From Pseudanabaena sp. (lineage in GTDB: Bacteria; Cyanobacteriota; Cyanobacteriia; Pseudanabaenales; Pseudanabaenaceae): 64,000 nucleotides of DNA. Position 1 is the stretch's first letter. Each line of letters starts with the position of its first letter. Shown in pieces: positions 33,255 to 41,840 of the stretch. The stretch is from positions 1-64,000 of the forward strand of contig QBMK01000008.1 in assembly GCA_003249035.1 (NCBI GenBank), written 5' to 3'. Made by a program: the position numbers and the translations under genes. The notes beneath the pieces were generated by a model. That model saw only the letters and a list, made by a program, of their open reading frames with translations, did not search any database and was not told where the DNA came from.

Positions 33255-34493
33255 CTAATTGTCGTCATTTTGCGCAAGTCCTAATATTTTCTCGGCAATA
33301 TATTTAGCGATTCGTGCAGATGCTCCTGCTTTTCCCATGCGTTCCTCACCATTGCGGCTTACTTCTTGGAAGTAATCAGGGTCTTGCAAAATCTTATTGA
33401 GCACATCTGCAACCTGAGCTGGTTTTTCGATCAAATTAATTGAACAGCCTAACAAATCCGCTTGTTCTTCAGCAAACTTGCGCGTGAATTGGGGCCCATT
33501 TCCAGCGATCGTAATTACGGGTTTACCTAAACCCACCATTTGTTCTGTTGCAGTGCCTGCCATCGCCAAGCCTAAATGACATTGATGCAGACAATCATTA
33601 AAGCCATCTTGCAATAAAATTAGTCGAGCATTCTGCACCTTAAAAGTCTTTTCATCAATACGTTGCCAACCCTTTTGGATAATGCTCTGTCCGATAATTT
33701 CCAGATCTAAATCAGGCGCGATCGCAACTAAGAAATGGACATTATGGGGAATTGCACGGGAGACAACTTGGGCGCAGAGCATCAAAGCCATCCAGTTTTC
33801 ATAGGCTTCAGGAGATCGCGAACCTGGAAGAATTGCTACAGCCCACTCATCTTCGCCAACACCAAAATTAATGCCTTTGGGTTCAAGCCCATCCATCATC
33901 GAGTTACCCAAATAAATCGCAGGCAGTTTAAAATCTCGATTCAAGCTCTCGGCGGTCAAAAGATCGCGAACAAATATCGCCTTGCAGCGATTGCTATTCA
34001 TCAAAGCGCGTTCCCAAGGAAAAAAGTAGGAACCGCCAAAAGGTTTTTTGACATGGGGTAAATTGCTTTTGCGATCGCGCCAAAAATATTCTGACTTAGC
34101 CGTGGCAACAAACGCGAAATTACAACCACCAAATTTTGACGGTAACCACGCAAACAGCAATGGCACAATATCACCCACCGCTAAAATCAGCCGATTGTTT
34201 CTACGATTTTCGCGTGACCACTTCCATGCAAAGCCCAATTGCTTTCGAGTCAGTCCCACCAATCCGCTTTTGACATCACGCGCTAGCTGTCGGCTATCCA
34301 TACGGACAAATCCCCCCGATGGCATCGCTTGCGTGTACTTTTCGACGATCGGTATATTTGCTTTAGTGTATGCATGTCCCACACCCACAAGCGGCAAGGC
34401 GATCGCAGAAAACCCTAGCTTCTCTAATTCAATGCAGATACGGGCAGCAATGATATCTTCACCATGTCCGTTGCTGATACATAAAATTTCCAC
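33255..34493 (-). CDS. Lipid-A-disaccharide synthase-related protein
   Basis: A 412-residue glycosyltransferase-B-fold protein of the group annotated as lipid-A-disaccharide synthase-related. It starts ISNGHGEDIIAARI, and contains GYSYFFPWERAL-like segments, LPGSRSPEAYENW and the donor-site GLAMAGTATEQMVGLGKPVI. It is not true LpxB, whose motifs differ. Cyanobacteria carry it in addition to LpxB. Translation starts at a GTG (34493). No ATG lies close enough to replace it. The acceptor and product are unknown. Confidence 0.82.
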   Translation of the reverse strand: MEILCISNGHGEDIIAARICIELEKLGFSAIALPLVGVGHAYTKANIPIVEKYTQAMPSGGFVRMDSRQLARDVKSGLVGLTRKQLGFAWKWSRENRRNNRLILAVGDIVPLLFAWLPSKFGGCNFAFVATAKSEYFWRDRKSNLPHVKKPFGGSYFFPWERALMNSNRCKAIFVRDLLTAESLNRDFKLPAIYLGNSMMDGLEPKGINFGVGEDEWAVAILPGSRSPEAYENWMALMLCAQVVSRAIPHNVHFLVAIAPDLDLEIIGQSIIQKGWQRIDEKTFKVQNARLILLQDGFNDCLHQCHLGLAMAGTATEQMVGLGKPVITIAGNGPQFTRKFAEEQADLLGCSINLIEKPAQVADVLNKILQDPDYFQEVSRNGEERMGKAGASARIAKYIAEKILGLAQNDDN

Positions 34494-34639
34494 GTTTTAC
34501 CAAAAAATCTCATTTGCAATTCTAAATTATTGATTCGCTATGCCAAAAGTACAGCAAATCAATATTGTTAGCTAATGTAACTTTAGTAGAAACTGCGACA
34601 TTATGCTCAATACGCGGCGTTGAGAATCGCAAATAAAAT

Positions 34640-34692
34640 AAAACCCAAAACTGTTGTCTTGAGCAAAGCCCAAGACAACAGTTTTGGGTTTT
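34640..34692 (-). terminator. speA terminator palindrome
   Basis: Arms of 22 bases (34640-34661 and 34671-34692) around a nine-base loop, two bases past the speA stop. Outer ends AAAACCC/GGGTTTT match those at 4908 and 21945, with a different core. Confidence 0.75.
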
Positions 34693-34694
34693 GA

Positions 34695-36620
34695 TTAGCT
34701 TAAATATGTATAACCATTTAAGCAATGTTCATATTTTTGTAAAAACAACCTAGCTTCACCAAGAGTAATTTGCTTTTCTTGGAGAGCGCGTTCTGTCTCT
34801 TGACGAATATTTTCCAGCATCGCTTCGCGATTGTACTGCACATATTCCAGAACCTCGGTCATTGAGTCACCCTTGATCACATGCTCAACCTTATATCCAT
34901 GAGGGGTTGCATGAATATGAACTGCATCAGTGTCACCAAATAAGTTATGCAAATCGCCAAGAATCTCTTGATAGGCTCCACCGAGAAACAAAGCTAGAAA
35001 GTAAGGCTCTTCAGAAATAAAAGGATGTAACTCAAGCACAGACTTAACATCACGTAAATCGATGAAGCGATCGATTTTGCCATCGCTATCACAGGTGAGA
35101 TCGGCAATTGTGCCGCGACAATTTGGCTCTTCATTCAGTCGATGGATTGGCATAATTGGGAACAATTGGTCGATCGCCCAACTATCGGGAGCAGACTGAA
35201 ATACTGAGAAATTACAGTAATAAGTTAGCGCCATAGCCCGTTCAAGATCTTCAAGATCGTCAGGCACGTAATTCAGTTTGCGGGTTACTTTGAGAATGCG
35301 ATCGCAACATTCCCAAAACAGACGTTCAACTCTGGCGCGTTGCTTGAGACTTAGATAGCCAAAAGTGAACAAGCTAACTGCTTCTTGATTGAACTGGACA
35401 GCATCGTGATAAATCTCTTGGTAATTATTTTCATTGATGTTTTCCAATGCTTCAAAAAGATTGCGGACGATTAGATGCTCATCCTCTTTTAGAGGTGCGA
35501 TCGGCTGGTTAGGAATACCGCTAATGCCAACTACATCAAAGACTAAAACCGATTGATGGGATGCGATCGCGCGACCGCTTTCACTGGTCAAAGTTGGTAC
35601 AGGTACGCCTTTTTCCGCGCAGGCATCCTTGATTGCCGCCACAATATCGTAGGCATAGTTCTGCATACTATAGTTTTTGGAAGCATAGAAATTAGTTTTG
35701 GAACCATCATAGTCAACTCCTAAACCGCCACCAACATCGAGATGTCCCATAGGTGCTCCCATTTCCACAAGCTGCACATAGATTTGACCTGCTTCGCGTA
35801 AGGCATCTTTGATCGTGCTGATGTTACTGATTTGGGAACCGATGTGGAAATGTAACAATTTCAATGAATCCAGCATATTTGCTGCTTCCAATTGTTCAAA
35901 GGTTTCTAGGATTTCCCACATGCTCAAACCAAACTTAGCGCGATCGCCTGTGGAATCTTCCCAATGCCCCAAACCTTTGGCACTCAGTTTTGCTCTTACA
36001 CCAACCACAGGCGCAATTCCCAACTTAGTCGCAGCGCGGATGATCATTTCCACTTCTTCTAGTTGCTCGATCACAATGATCGTATTTTGTCCGAGCTTTC
36101 GCGCTAGTAGAGCCGTTTCAATATATTCAGCATCTTTGTAGCCATTGCAGATTAGTAACGAACCTGGGGTGCGCAAAGTGGCGAGAGCAATCAATAGTTC
36201 TGGTTTAGAACCTGCTTCTAATCCAAATTGAAAGGGTTTTCCATATTTTGCAATTTCTTCAACCAATTGGCGTTGTTGATTGACTTTGACAGGAAAAACG
36301 CCACGATAAACGCCATTGTAGTTATAGCGAGCGATCGCCTTGGCAAAGGTAGAATTAATGCGCTCAATGCGATCGGCCAAGATATCTGAAAATCTCACTA
36401 AGATAGGCAGACGCAATCCTCTCTGCTTCAGGTCGTTAACCAAATCAAAGAGGTCAATGCAACCTCCGCGATCGCCCTTCGGTGAGACGGTCACATTACC
36501 AGCTTCGTTAATACTAAAATAAGGTTCCCCCCAACCATCAATGCGGTAGAGCATCTCACTATCTTGAATTGTCCACTTTTTCGCATCAGCAACAATAGGT
36601 AATTGAATCTCTTGCAACAT
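34695..36620 (-). CDS. speA: Biosynthetic arginine decarboxylase
   Basis: PLP-dependent decarboxylase that makes agmatine from arginine, the start of polyamine synthesis. The 641-residue length is standard for SpeA. The PLP lysine is Lys112 in FPVKVNQ. Other motifs are HFHIGSQISN, LDVGGGLGVDYDGS, TSESGRAIASHQSV, and QFNQEAVSLFTFGYLSLKQRA. The C-terminal region has HATPHGYKVEHVIKGDSMTEVL. The gene is alone on its strand with its own terminator and a 619-base gap upstream. Confidence 0.96.
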   Translation of the reverse strand: MLQEIQLPIVADAKKWTIQDSEMLYRIDGWGEPYFSINEAGNVTVSPKGDRGGCIDLFDLVNDLKQRGLRLPILVRFSDILADRIERINSTFAKAIARYNYNGVYRGVFPVKVNQQRQLVEEIAKYGKPFQFGLEAGSKPELLIALATLRTPGSLLICNGYKDAEYIETALLARKLGQNTIIVIEQLEEVEMIIRAATKLGIAPVVGVRAKLSAKGLGHWEDSTGDRAKFGLSMWEILETFEQLEAANMLDSLKLLHFHIGSQISNISTIKDALREAGQIYVQLVEMGAPMGHLDVGGGLGVDYDGSKTNFYASKNYSMQNYAYDIVAAIKDACAEKGVPVPTLTSESGRAIASHQSVLVFDVVGISGIPNQPIAPLKEDEHLIVRNLFEALENINENNYQEIYHDAVQFNQEAVSLFTFGYLSLKQRARVERLFWECCDRILKVTRKLNYVPDDLEDLERAMALTYYCNFSVFQSAPDSWAIDQLFPIMPIHRLNEEPNCRGTIADLTCDSDGKIDRFIDLRDVKSVLELHPFISEEPYFLALFLGGAYQEILGDLHNLFGDTDAVHIHATPHGYKVEHVIKGDSMTEVLEYVQYNREAMLENIRQETERALQEKQITLGEARLFLQKYEHCLNGYTYLS

Positions 36621-36871
36621 TGTTAATAAACCTTGATAAATCCTACAAACCCAAATCTAGATAGTGAAAAATTTATGGCGCTTTAGACTCACCACATCAA
36701 CTTTAACACTCTCACCAAATCTATTGGCTAAACGAGAAAATAGTCTAGATCTTTTTGAACAAATTATGAACAATTTATTTTTGAATTGTTTTCCAAAAAT
36801 TTGTCTAATAATTTCCAGACAGAATTTAGAGATGACTGATATAGGCAGCAATTATCGATCAAATGAACCAC

Positions 36872-36920
36872 AAGAATTTTATAAAAGTGTTGCAAAAAAA
36901 AACACTTTTTTAAAATTCTT
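36872..36920. terminator. Hairpin in the gap upstream of speA
   Basis: Twenty-base arms with one mismatch (36872-36891 and 36901-36920) around GCAAAAAAA. The gap 36621-37239 also holds weak overlapping frames on both strands, none convincing, and a second structured block at 37104-37202. Confidence 0.55.
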
Positions 36921-37103
36921 AGTTTGGGTTTGAGAGCAAAGCGCTGTATATAGAGACGTCCCTTGTTTTTGCCCCAATGTTAATCTAAACCTAATTTTTT
37001 GCACATAATTACGCCTTTACCTACAAAAAAGCTGTTGCGGTTTTTCAATGAGTGGTCTATGAGAATAAGTGTTAAGGAAATCCTCTACTCATCTCTTTCT
37101 TCT

Positions 37104-37202
37104 AAAGAATTAGATGATGCAATCGAAGACACCATCATCTAATTCTTTTCTAGTTCTAAGACTGACTTTAAACAAGCAAGTCTTAGAACTAGAAAAGAAT
37201 TA
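37104..37202. repeat. Overlapping alternative hairpins downstream of the surface operon
   Basis: Two inverted repeats share one arm. A (37104-37119) pairs with A' (37133-37148); a longer stem pairs 37140-37163 with 37179-37202 (24 bases, perfect). The 37140-37148 bases belong to both, so the stems exclude one another. It lies 38 bases past the stop of the glycine-rich gene, on its minus-strand transcript. Confidence 0.7.
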
Positions 37203-37239
37203 TCAATAGCATTTAAATTATGCAGAACATTTAGTCTTT

Positions 37240-39546
37240 CTATTTGACTCTTACTTGGAAGCGAACAAACCCATAGGAAGCAGGGGGAATGCCAGATGCG
37301 GTTGCAAATGGCAAACTTGCTGGTGAAGCAACCAAATTTACGACCACTACTCCATCGGTATTGTCAACAGCACTTAAATTGCCACCATCACTCCTCCTAC
37401 AAGTATTTGGCGGTAAAGAGTTGGGAGGAGAAAAATTACCTCGATCTGCATCAATAATATTAGTCAGAAAGCTAGTTGGTGCAGTCGGCAAAGAAGTTGT
37501 ACTATTTGCAAAAGCAATGCCTAAGTCAGTGCCTCCACCAACAGTATCGAAAGCATTACTTACGAATACTGTTGGTGAGGGAATTAAGTCGCAAATGGTG
37601 GCATTAGTAACGGGGATATTGCCAGATGAGAGAAAATAGATTGTGTACTCAATTACATCGCCAGACTCAGAAGAACTAACATTGACAGCGCCTCTCAGAT
37701 AGGTATTGCGATCGGGCCACAATGGATCGTTATCTCCATTATTGGCTATTCCGTCTTCATTAAATACATTGAAGTCTTGACTGCCACTTGGAGTAATTGT
37801 AACTCCGCCTCTTGTCATATTCGTAATTCGTTTTGACAACACTAGTCTTGGTGCAGAACAGCTCGCACCAGAACCTACTCCAGGTATAGCAGTGGGAGCA
37901 ATTGGAATTGCAAAACCACTTCCAGCCAAAGCTCCATTATTTAGATTTGGAGGAATTCCTGTGAAACCTGCCGCTCCTCCTGAACTGTTAATTGTTACAC
38001 CAGGACTAGCAACTACGACCCCACCGCCGCCGCCGCCACCTGGACCGTGAGGCTGAGCAAATATAGCGTCACCTCCATTACCGCCATTAACATTAACAGT
38101 GAGTCCAGTCAGATTATTACTCAGCGCAGAGACTAATACGCTACCTCCAGCACCGCCACCGCCGCCGCCATCTTGGGTTACGCTTCGAGCACTTGTACCA
38201 TTAGCGCTGATCGTTCCCACGCCACTCACTGTATTAGTGCGTAACATTACTAATCCTCCGCCCGAAGCACCGCTACTAAATATGCCAGCACCATTCGGAA
38301 CAACACCAGCACCAGAACCATCGTTCGTTGTTCCTGCGCCACCGCCACCGCCAAGTACTAGAATATTTGTAGCAGCAGGAACAGGCGCACCACCAAAACC
38401 ACCTGTTGGTAAGTCCGAGAACCAAGCTCTCCCACCAATTCCTCCAAATCCCCCATTACTGCCACCACCACCGCCAGTATTTTGATCGTTACTATTGGTA
38501 TTACCATCAGTACTTCCACCACCAGCATTACCAGGAGCACCTCGACCATAGCTTCCATTGGGATAGCCTTCAATTGTATTGTCAAACAACGCCAAGGTAG
38601 TTGGATTGATTACAAACCTCGGCGTTCCTGCTATTCCTTCTCCCTTTGAGCCATTTTTAGCCAATGTTGAAAGAGTCCTATAATCAGTATTTGGGCTAAC
38701 AGCACCACCAAGTTGACGCCCGCCACCGCCACGAAATCCTCTACCACTAACATCTATTGCACCACCATTGAGATTTAGATTGCCAGCCACATCGTAGACA
38801 ACGATTCCGCCTGTACTGCCGTTCCAAAATGGTGATGTAGCGGAACCTAGTGTGGAAGTTGAATATTGTGGAACACGGACAACTTGATAAGTCTGTTGCC
38901 CTTGGGTTGCTGTCGCTGCGGCACTGAAATATGTATTAATCAGTCCCGATCCATTTGCACCTCTAATGGGCACTGCCCCTGCACTTATTGGACCAGTTGC
39001 AACAATATATTCATATCTGCCAGCGGTACTGCTAATAAAACCACTAGCACCATTAGTAGGAGGCTGTGGGGCTGGTGGAGCTAATAATGGTGGCACATCT
39101 CCGCCAACACCATTACCATAAGCATCAGTATTTGTAGAGTTGATGACAGCATCCTGCATTTGTATGATCAATAACAGATCGCCTGCAGCGATATTAGTGG
39201 GAGCGCCAACGCTAGCGCCAACAGGGATTGAGGTAGCGCCTGCTGCTACTGTTGCGGTGCCAGGGTAATAGGTGTTAATAACTCCAGCGGGAGTACCAAC
39301 ACCATCTCTCCCGGGGGTAGCACATAAAGCGGGTGTTGCTTGAGCATTGACTGGCTCAATAAATGATGGCGACAAGACTTTATTAGAAGTAGCCGAAAAA
39401 AATACTTGAGGAAATGGAATGGGGAAAAAGGAAAAAAGTACAAATAGGCAAGCTAGTAATACAGGCAACCATTTGCGGCGATAAGTGTAGACTAGGCTTC
39501 TTAGAGATTTTTTTATCTGTGCAGGGATCTTAAATGGAGAACTCAT
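37240..39546 (-). CDS. Exported glycine-rich surface protein with DUF11-like C-terminus
   Basis: A 768-residue protein. A basic N-terminus and a long hydrophobic segment (30-50) suggest export, perhaps with a cleavage near PVNAQA. Residues 75-560 are low in complexity with many Gly, Ser, Asn and Thr (GGGGGSNGGFGGIGGR, GGGGAGGSVLV), as in adhesins and secreted matrix proteins. The C-terminal 200 residues have the DUF11 pattern (GDVIEYTIYFLSSGNIPVTNATICDLIP, and NTDGVVVVNL). It is the last gene of the four-gene surface operon, 75 bases after the beta-helix gene. Probable role: displayed or secreted structural protein; inferred from composition. Confidence 0.7.
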   Translation of the reverse strand: MSSPFKIPAQIKKSLRSLVYTYRRKWLPVLLACLFVLFSFFPIPFPQVFFSATSNKVLSPSFIEPVNAQATPALCATPGRDGVGTPAGVINTYYPGTATVAAGATSIPVGASVGAPTNIAAGDLLLIIQMQDAVINSTNTDAYGNGVGGDVPPLLAPPAPQPPTNGASGFISSTAGRYEYIVATGPISAGAVPIRGANGSGLINTYFSAAATATQGQQTYQVVRVPQYSTSTLGSATSPFWNGSTGGIVVYDVAGNLNLNGGAIDVSGRGFRGGGGRQLGGAVSPNTDYRTLSTLAKNGSKGEGIAGTPRFVINPTTLALFDNTIEGYPNGSYGRGAPGNAGGGSTDGNTNSNDQNTGGGGGSNGGFGGIGGRAWFSDLPTGGFGGAPVPAATNILVLGGGGGAGTTNDGSGAGVVPNGAGIFSSGASGGGLVMLRTNTVSGVGTISANGTSARSVTQDGGGGGGAGGSVLVSALSNNLTGLTVNVNGGNGGDAIFAQPHGPGGGGGGGVVVASPGVTINSSGGAAGFTGIPPNLNNGALAGSGFAIPIAPTAIPGVGSGASCSAPRLVLSKRITNMTRGGVTITPSGSQDFNVFNEDGIANNGDNDPLWPDRNTYLRGAVNVSSSESGDVIEYTIYFLSSGNIPVTNATICDLIPSPTVFVSNAFDTVGGGTDLGIAFANSTTSLPTAPTSFLTNIIDADRGNFSPPNSLPPNTCRRSDGGNLSAVDNTDGVVVVNLVASPASLPFATASGIPPASYGFVRFQVRVK

Positions 39547-39621
39547 ATTTGTATTTTCTATGCTTAATGGGATGAAATATGTTGATAAATTGCATCAGAG
39601 CGTTATAGTAACGTTTTGATA

Positions 39622-41835
39622 TTATTTTGGCTCAGCAGAGGTTTGTTTTTTAATGGGAATATTAAGTGGAAGTTGGGATTGATTTGATGGAGTAGATTGT
39701 TTTTCCAACTGCAAATCTTCTTCTTGCTCCTCAAAGATGATTTCGATAGCTCTATAATCCTTGAAATATATCTCGACACGCCGATCGCGAGCATAGTCGA
39801 TAACTTGATTGTTTTGTGAAGTGCGTTGAGTTTCACCTAGCGATCGCACAGTCATCCTTTCCGAGGCTATACCCTGTCGCATTAGGTAATTGCGAACGGC
39901 ACGCGATCGCCTAAAGCCCAATTCACGGTTATAGGCATCACTGGCTCTAGGGTCAGTATGTCCTTCGAGGGTAATCATAATTGTGGGATATTGCTTTAAT
40001 ACTTCAGCAATCCGATTCAAGATTTTAGCGCTGATGGGACTGATATCGGCACGATCAAGGGCGAAGTGAATCTGGCGCGGCACAGATAGAACAATTGGCT
40101 CTGGCGGTGGTGGTGGAGTCTGCACAATCTCAGGAGGTGTCGTGCATGCTGGGATAGCTGTTGGCACATTTGCAGGGGCAGGAACCGACAGATCGGGGTT
40201 GACGATCCGTGCATTTAAGGCTGGCTCGGAAGTGCCGTATTGCGGTTCGGTGGCGATCGCGCTAATCGTATCACCAACTTGGAGATTACTAAGAGAAGCT
40301 CCAAATTTACCATTAGCATCGGTTTTAACCGTGGTCAGATATTCCCCAAGGGAACCATAGGGAAGAGTTGGATCGATTGAGCCAGTAACACGATAGAGAT
40401 CGATTTCCGTGTCGGGGTCAGCATTGCCATCAATATTGACTGGGGTAGAGCCAAACTTCGGGAAAGCCTTAGCCAGAAATGTTGGTGCATTAATTGCGCC
40501 ATTAGCTGTATCCACTCGCCGAAAATGAGAATCACGGGGAAGGTTAATGCCATCGCCTGTCATAAAATCGCGATCGCCAACGTGACGCTTGGCGATCAGG
40601 TCAATGCTCAATCCATTAAGCGCCGCAAAAGTATTTTTGCGAATCAAATTGCGATCGCTTTTTGGAAACGCCGCGATCGCCACACCTGCTCCACGTTGAT
40701 TGCGAATTTGATTATTAGTAACTTGATGATCGTTGCCCATCAGATAAATGGCGGCATAGTTGGTACTGCGATCGTTAAATAAAATGCGGTTATCTTCAAT
40801 CGCGATCGCGCCATTCGGCTTAAACAGATAAACACCACTGCCATCATTGGCGCAAAGGATATTACCCTTGATACGTAAATTGGCAATTTCACCTTCGAGA
40901 TAAATTCCGTGAGGCATTCCATCGAAGCCATTGCTAGTAATCGCATTTTCGATAATCTGCGCTCCTGTTGCTCTCACCGATGTGACGATGCCACTGCCCT
41001 TGTGGAAGGCAATGCGATTGCGACGGATCAACGTATCGCTACTATTAAACAGATAAACTCCAAAACTAGAAGGTTGTTTGGGCATTTTGCCTGTGGGCAT
41101 GATACCAAGCCAGTTAGCTTCGAGAATTATTCCTTGAGGAGGGAGATTGCTATCATAGAAAGGCGAAAACTTTGCGGGTTGCTGCTGCTGCGTGGTGTCG
41201 GGTGGCGGTGCTTGGTGGGAAATGAAAATATCAGCTGATGGGGTTGCGGTGGGGACACTTTCGATCGCATTAAAGCCATAGATACTTAAGCCCTTGATCG
41301 TCACGCCATCAGCAACAATCGTCAAACCTCGTAAAATCTCCACGCCATCGGTGGGGGATATCGCTACAATTGGCTGCGGAATTGCTAGTTCTTGGGCAAA
41401 GGATTTTTGAGAGTCATAGCCTGTTTGCGTTGTCCCATCAATAACTAGGTTTTGACTACTGATGTCGGGTAAAGCTCTGCTTAATTGGATTGTGGTGCGA
41501 TCGCTAGGCAAATTAAAGCCAATCTGCGAACCTTTTTGATTAACCAATGGCTTAACCTGAGCGCGTTCTGGTTCACTAAGACGATCGAGGGTGAGACTTC
41601 CATTGGCGATCTCAATTGCTTCTCGTAAGGTTAATTCGCGATCGGGCTGAATGTTCCCATCTTGATTGCTATTGACAGTGATCTGATATTTGGGAATGTT
41701 TTGGGAGGTGTTTTGGGCGATCGCTAGATGGTCATTAAATCTATATGTTGCGTCGATAGCTATACCAAAGATACCGATCAACCCGATAGAACTAATCAAT
41801 GTCGTTGTTAATTGTTTGTTGGATACTTTTCGCAT
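39622..41835 (-). CDS. Beta-helix protein with C-terminal OmpA domain
   Basis: A 737-residue exported protein: signal peptide (hydrophobic part at 12-30), a CSLREA-like start (LTLREAIEIANGSL), a right-handed parallel beta-helix region (about 100-400, repeated IRRNRIAFHKGSG, IKGNILCANDGSG, IEDNRILFNDRS), an IgG-like part (PVNIDGNADPDTEIDLYRV), a Pro-rich linker, and an OmpA C-terminal domain (610-720; FALDRADISPISAKILN, EGHTDPRASDAYN, RSRAVRNYLMRQGI) that binds peptidoglycan. The start is five bases after the barrel gene's stop. The design suggests a cell-wall-anchored surface protein; the ligand is unknown. Confidence 0.8.
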   Translation of the reverse strand: MRKVSNKQLTTTLISSIGLIGIFGIAIDATYRFNDHLAIAQNTSQNIPKYQITVNSNQDGNIQPDRELTLREAIEIANGSLTLDRLSEPERAQVKPLVNQKGSQIGFNLPSDRTTIQLSRALPDISSQNLVIDGTTQTGYDSQKSFAQELAIPQPIVAISPTDGVEILRGLTIVADGVTIKGLSIYGFNAIESVPTATPSADIFISHQAPPPDTTQQQQPAKFSPFYDSNLPPQGIILEANWLGIMPTGKMPKQPSSFGVYLFNSSDTLIRRNRIAFHKGSGIVTSVRATGAQIIENAITSNGFDGMPHGIYLEGEIANLRIKGNILCANDGSGVYLFKPNGAIAIEDNRILFNDRSTNYAAIYLMGNDHQVTNNQIRNQRGAGVAIAAFPKSDRNLIRKNTFAALNGLSIDLIAKRHVGDRDFMTGDGINLPRDSHFRRVDTANGAINAPTFLAKAFPKFGSTPVNIDGNADPDTEIDLYRVTGSIDPTLPYGSLGEYLTTVKTDANGKFGASLSNLQVGDTISAIATEPQYGTSEPALNARIVNPDLSVPAPANVPTAIPACTTPPEIVQTPPPPPEPIVLSVPRQIHFALDRADISPISAKILNRIAEVLKQYPTIMITLEGHTDPRASDAYNRELGFRRSRAVRNYLMRQGIASERMTVRSLGETQRTSQNNQVIDYARDRRVEIYFKDYRAIEIIFEEQEEDLQLEKQSTPSNQSQLPLNIPIKKQTSAEPK

Positions 41836-41840
41836 AGTCT

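Noticed and set aside
33255-34493. True lpxB
   Set aside because: LpxB motifs are missing, and the sequence fits the LpxB-related group instead.
36657-36933. Overlapping small frames on both strands upstream of speA
   Set aside because: They overlap each other, contain no known motif, and the region includes a palindrome and AT-rich DNA.
38099-38485. Proline-rich frame opposite the glycine-rich surface gene
   Set aside because: It is the antisense of Gly codons, a common artefact of repetitive GC-rich stretches.
37240-39546. CRISPR or tandem repeat in the glycine-rich gene
   Set aside because: Repeats are low-complexity Gly/Ser/Asn codons with irregular spacing, not direct repeats with spacers.
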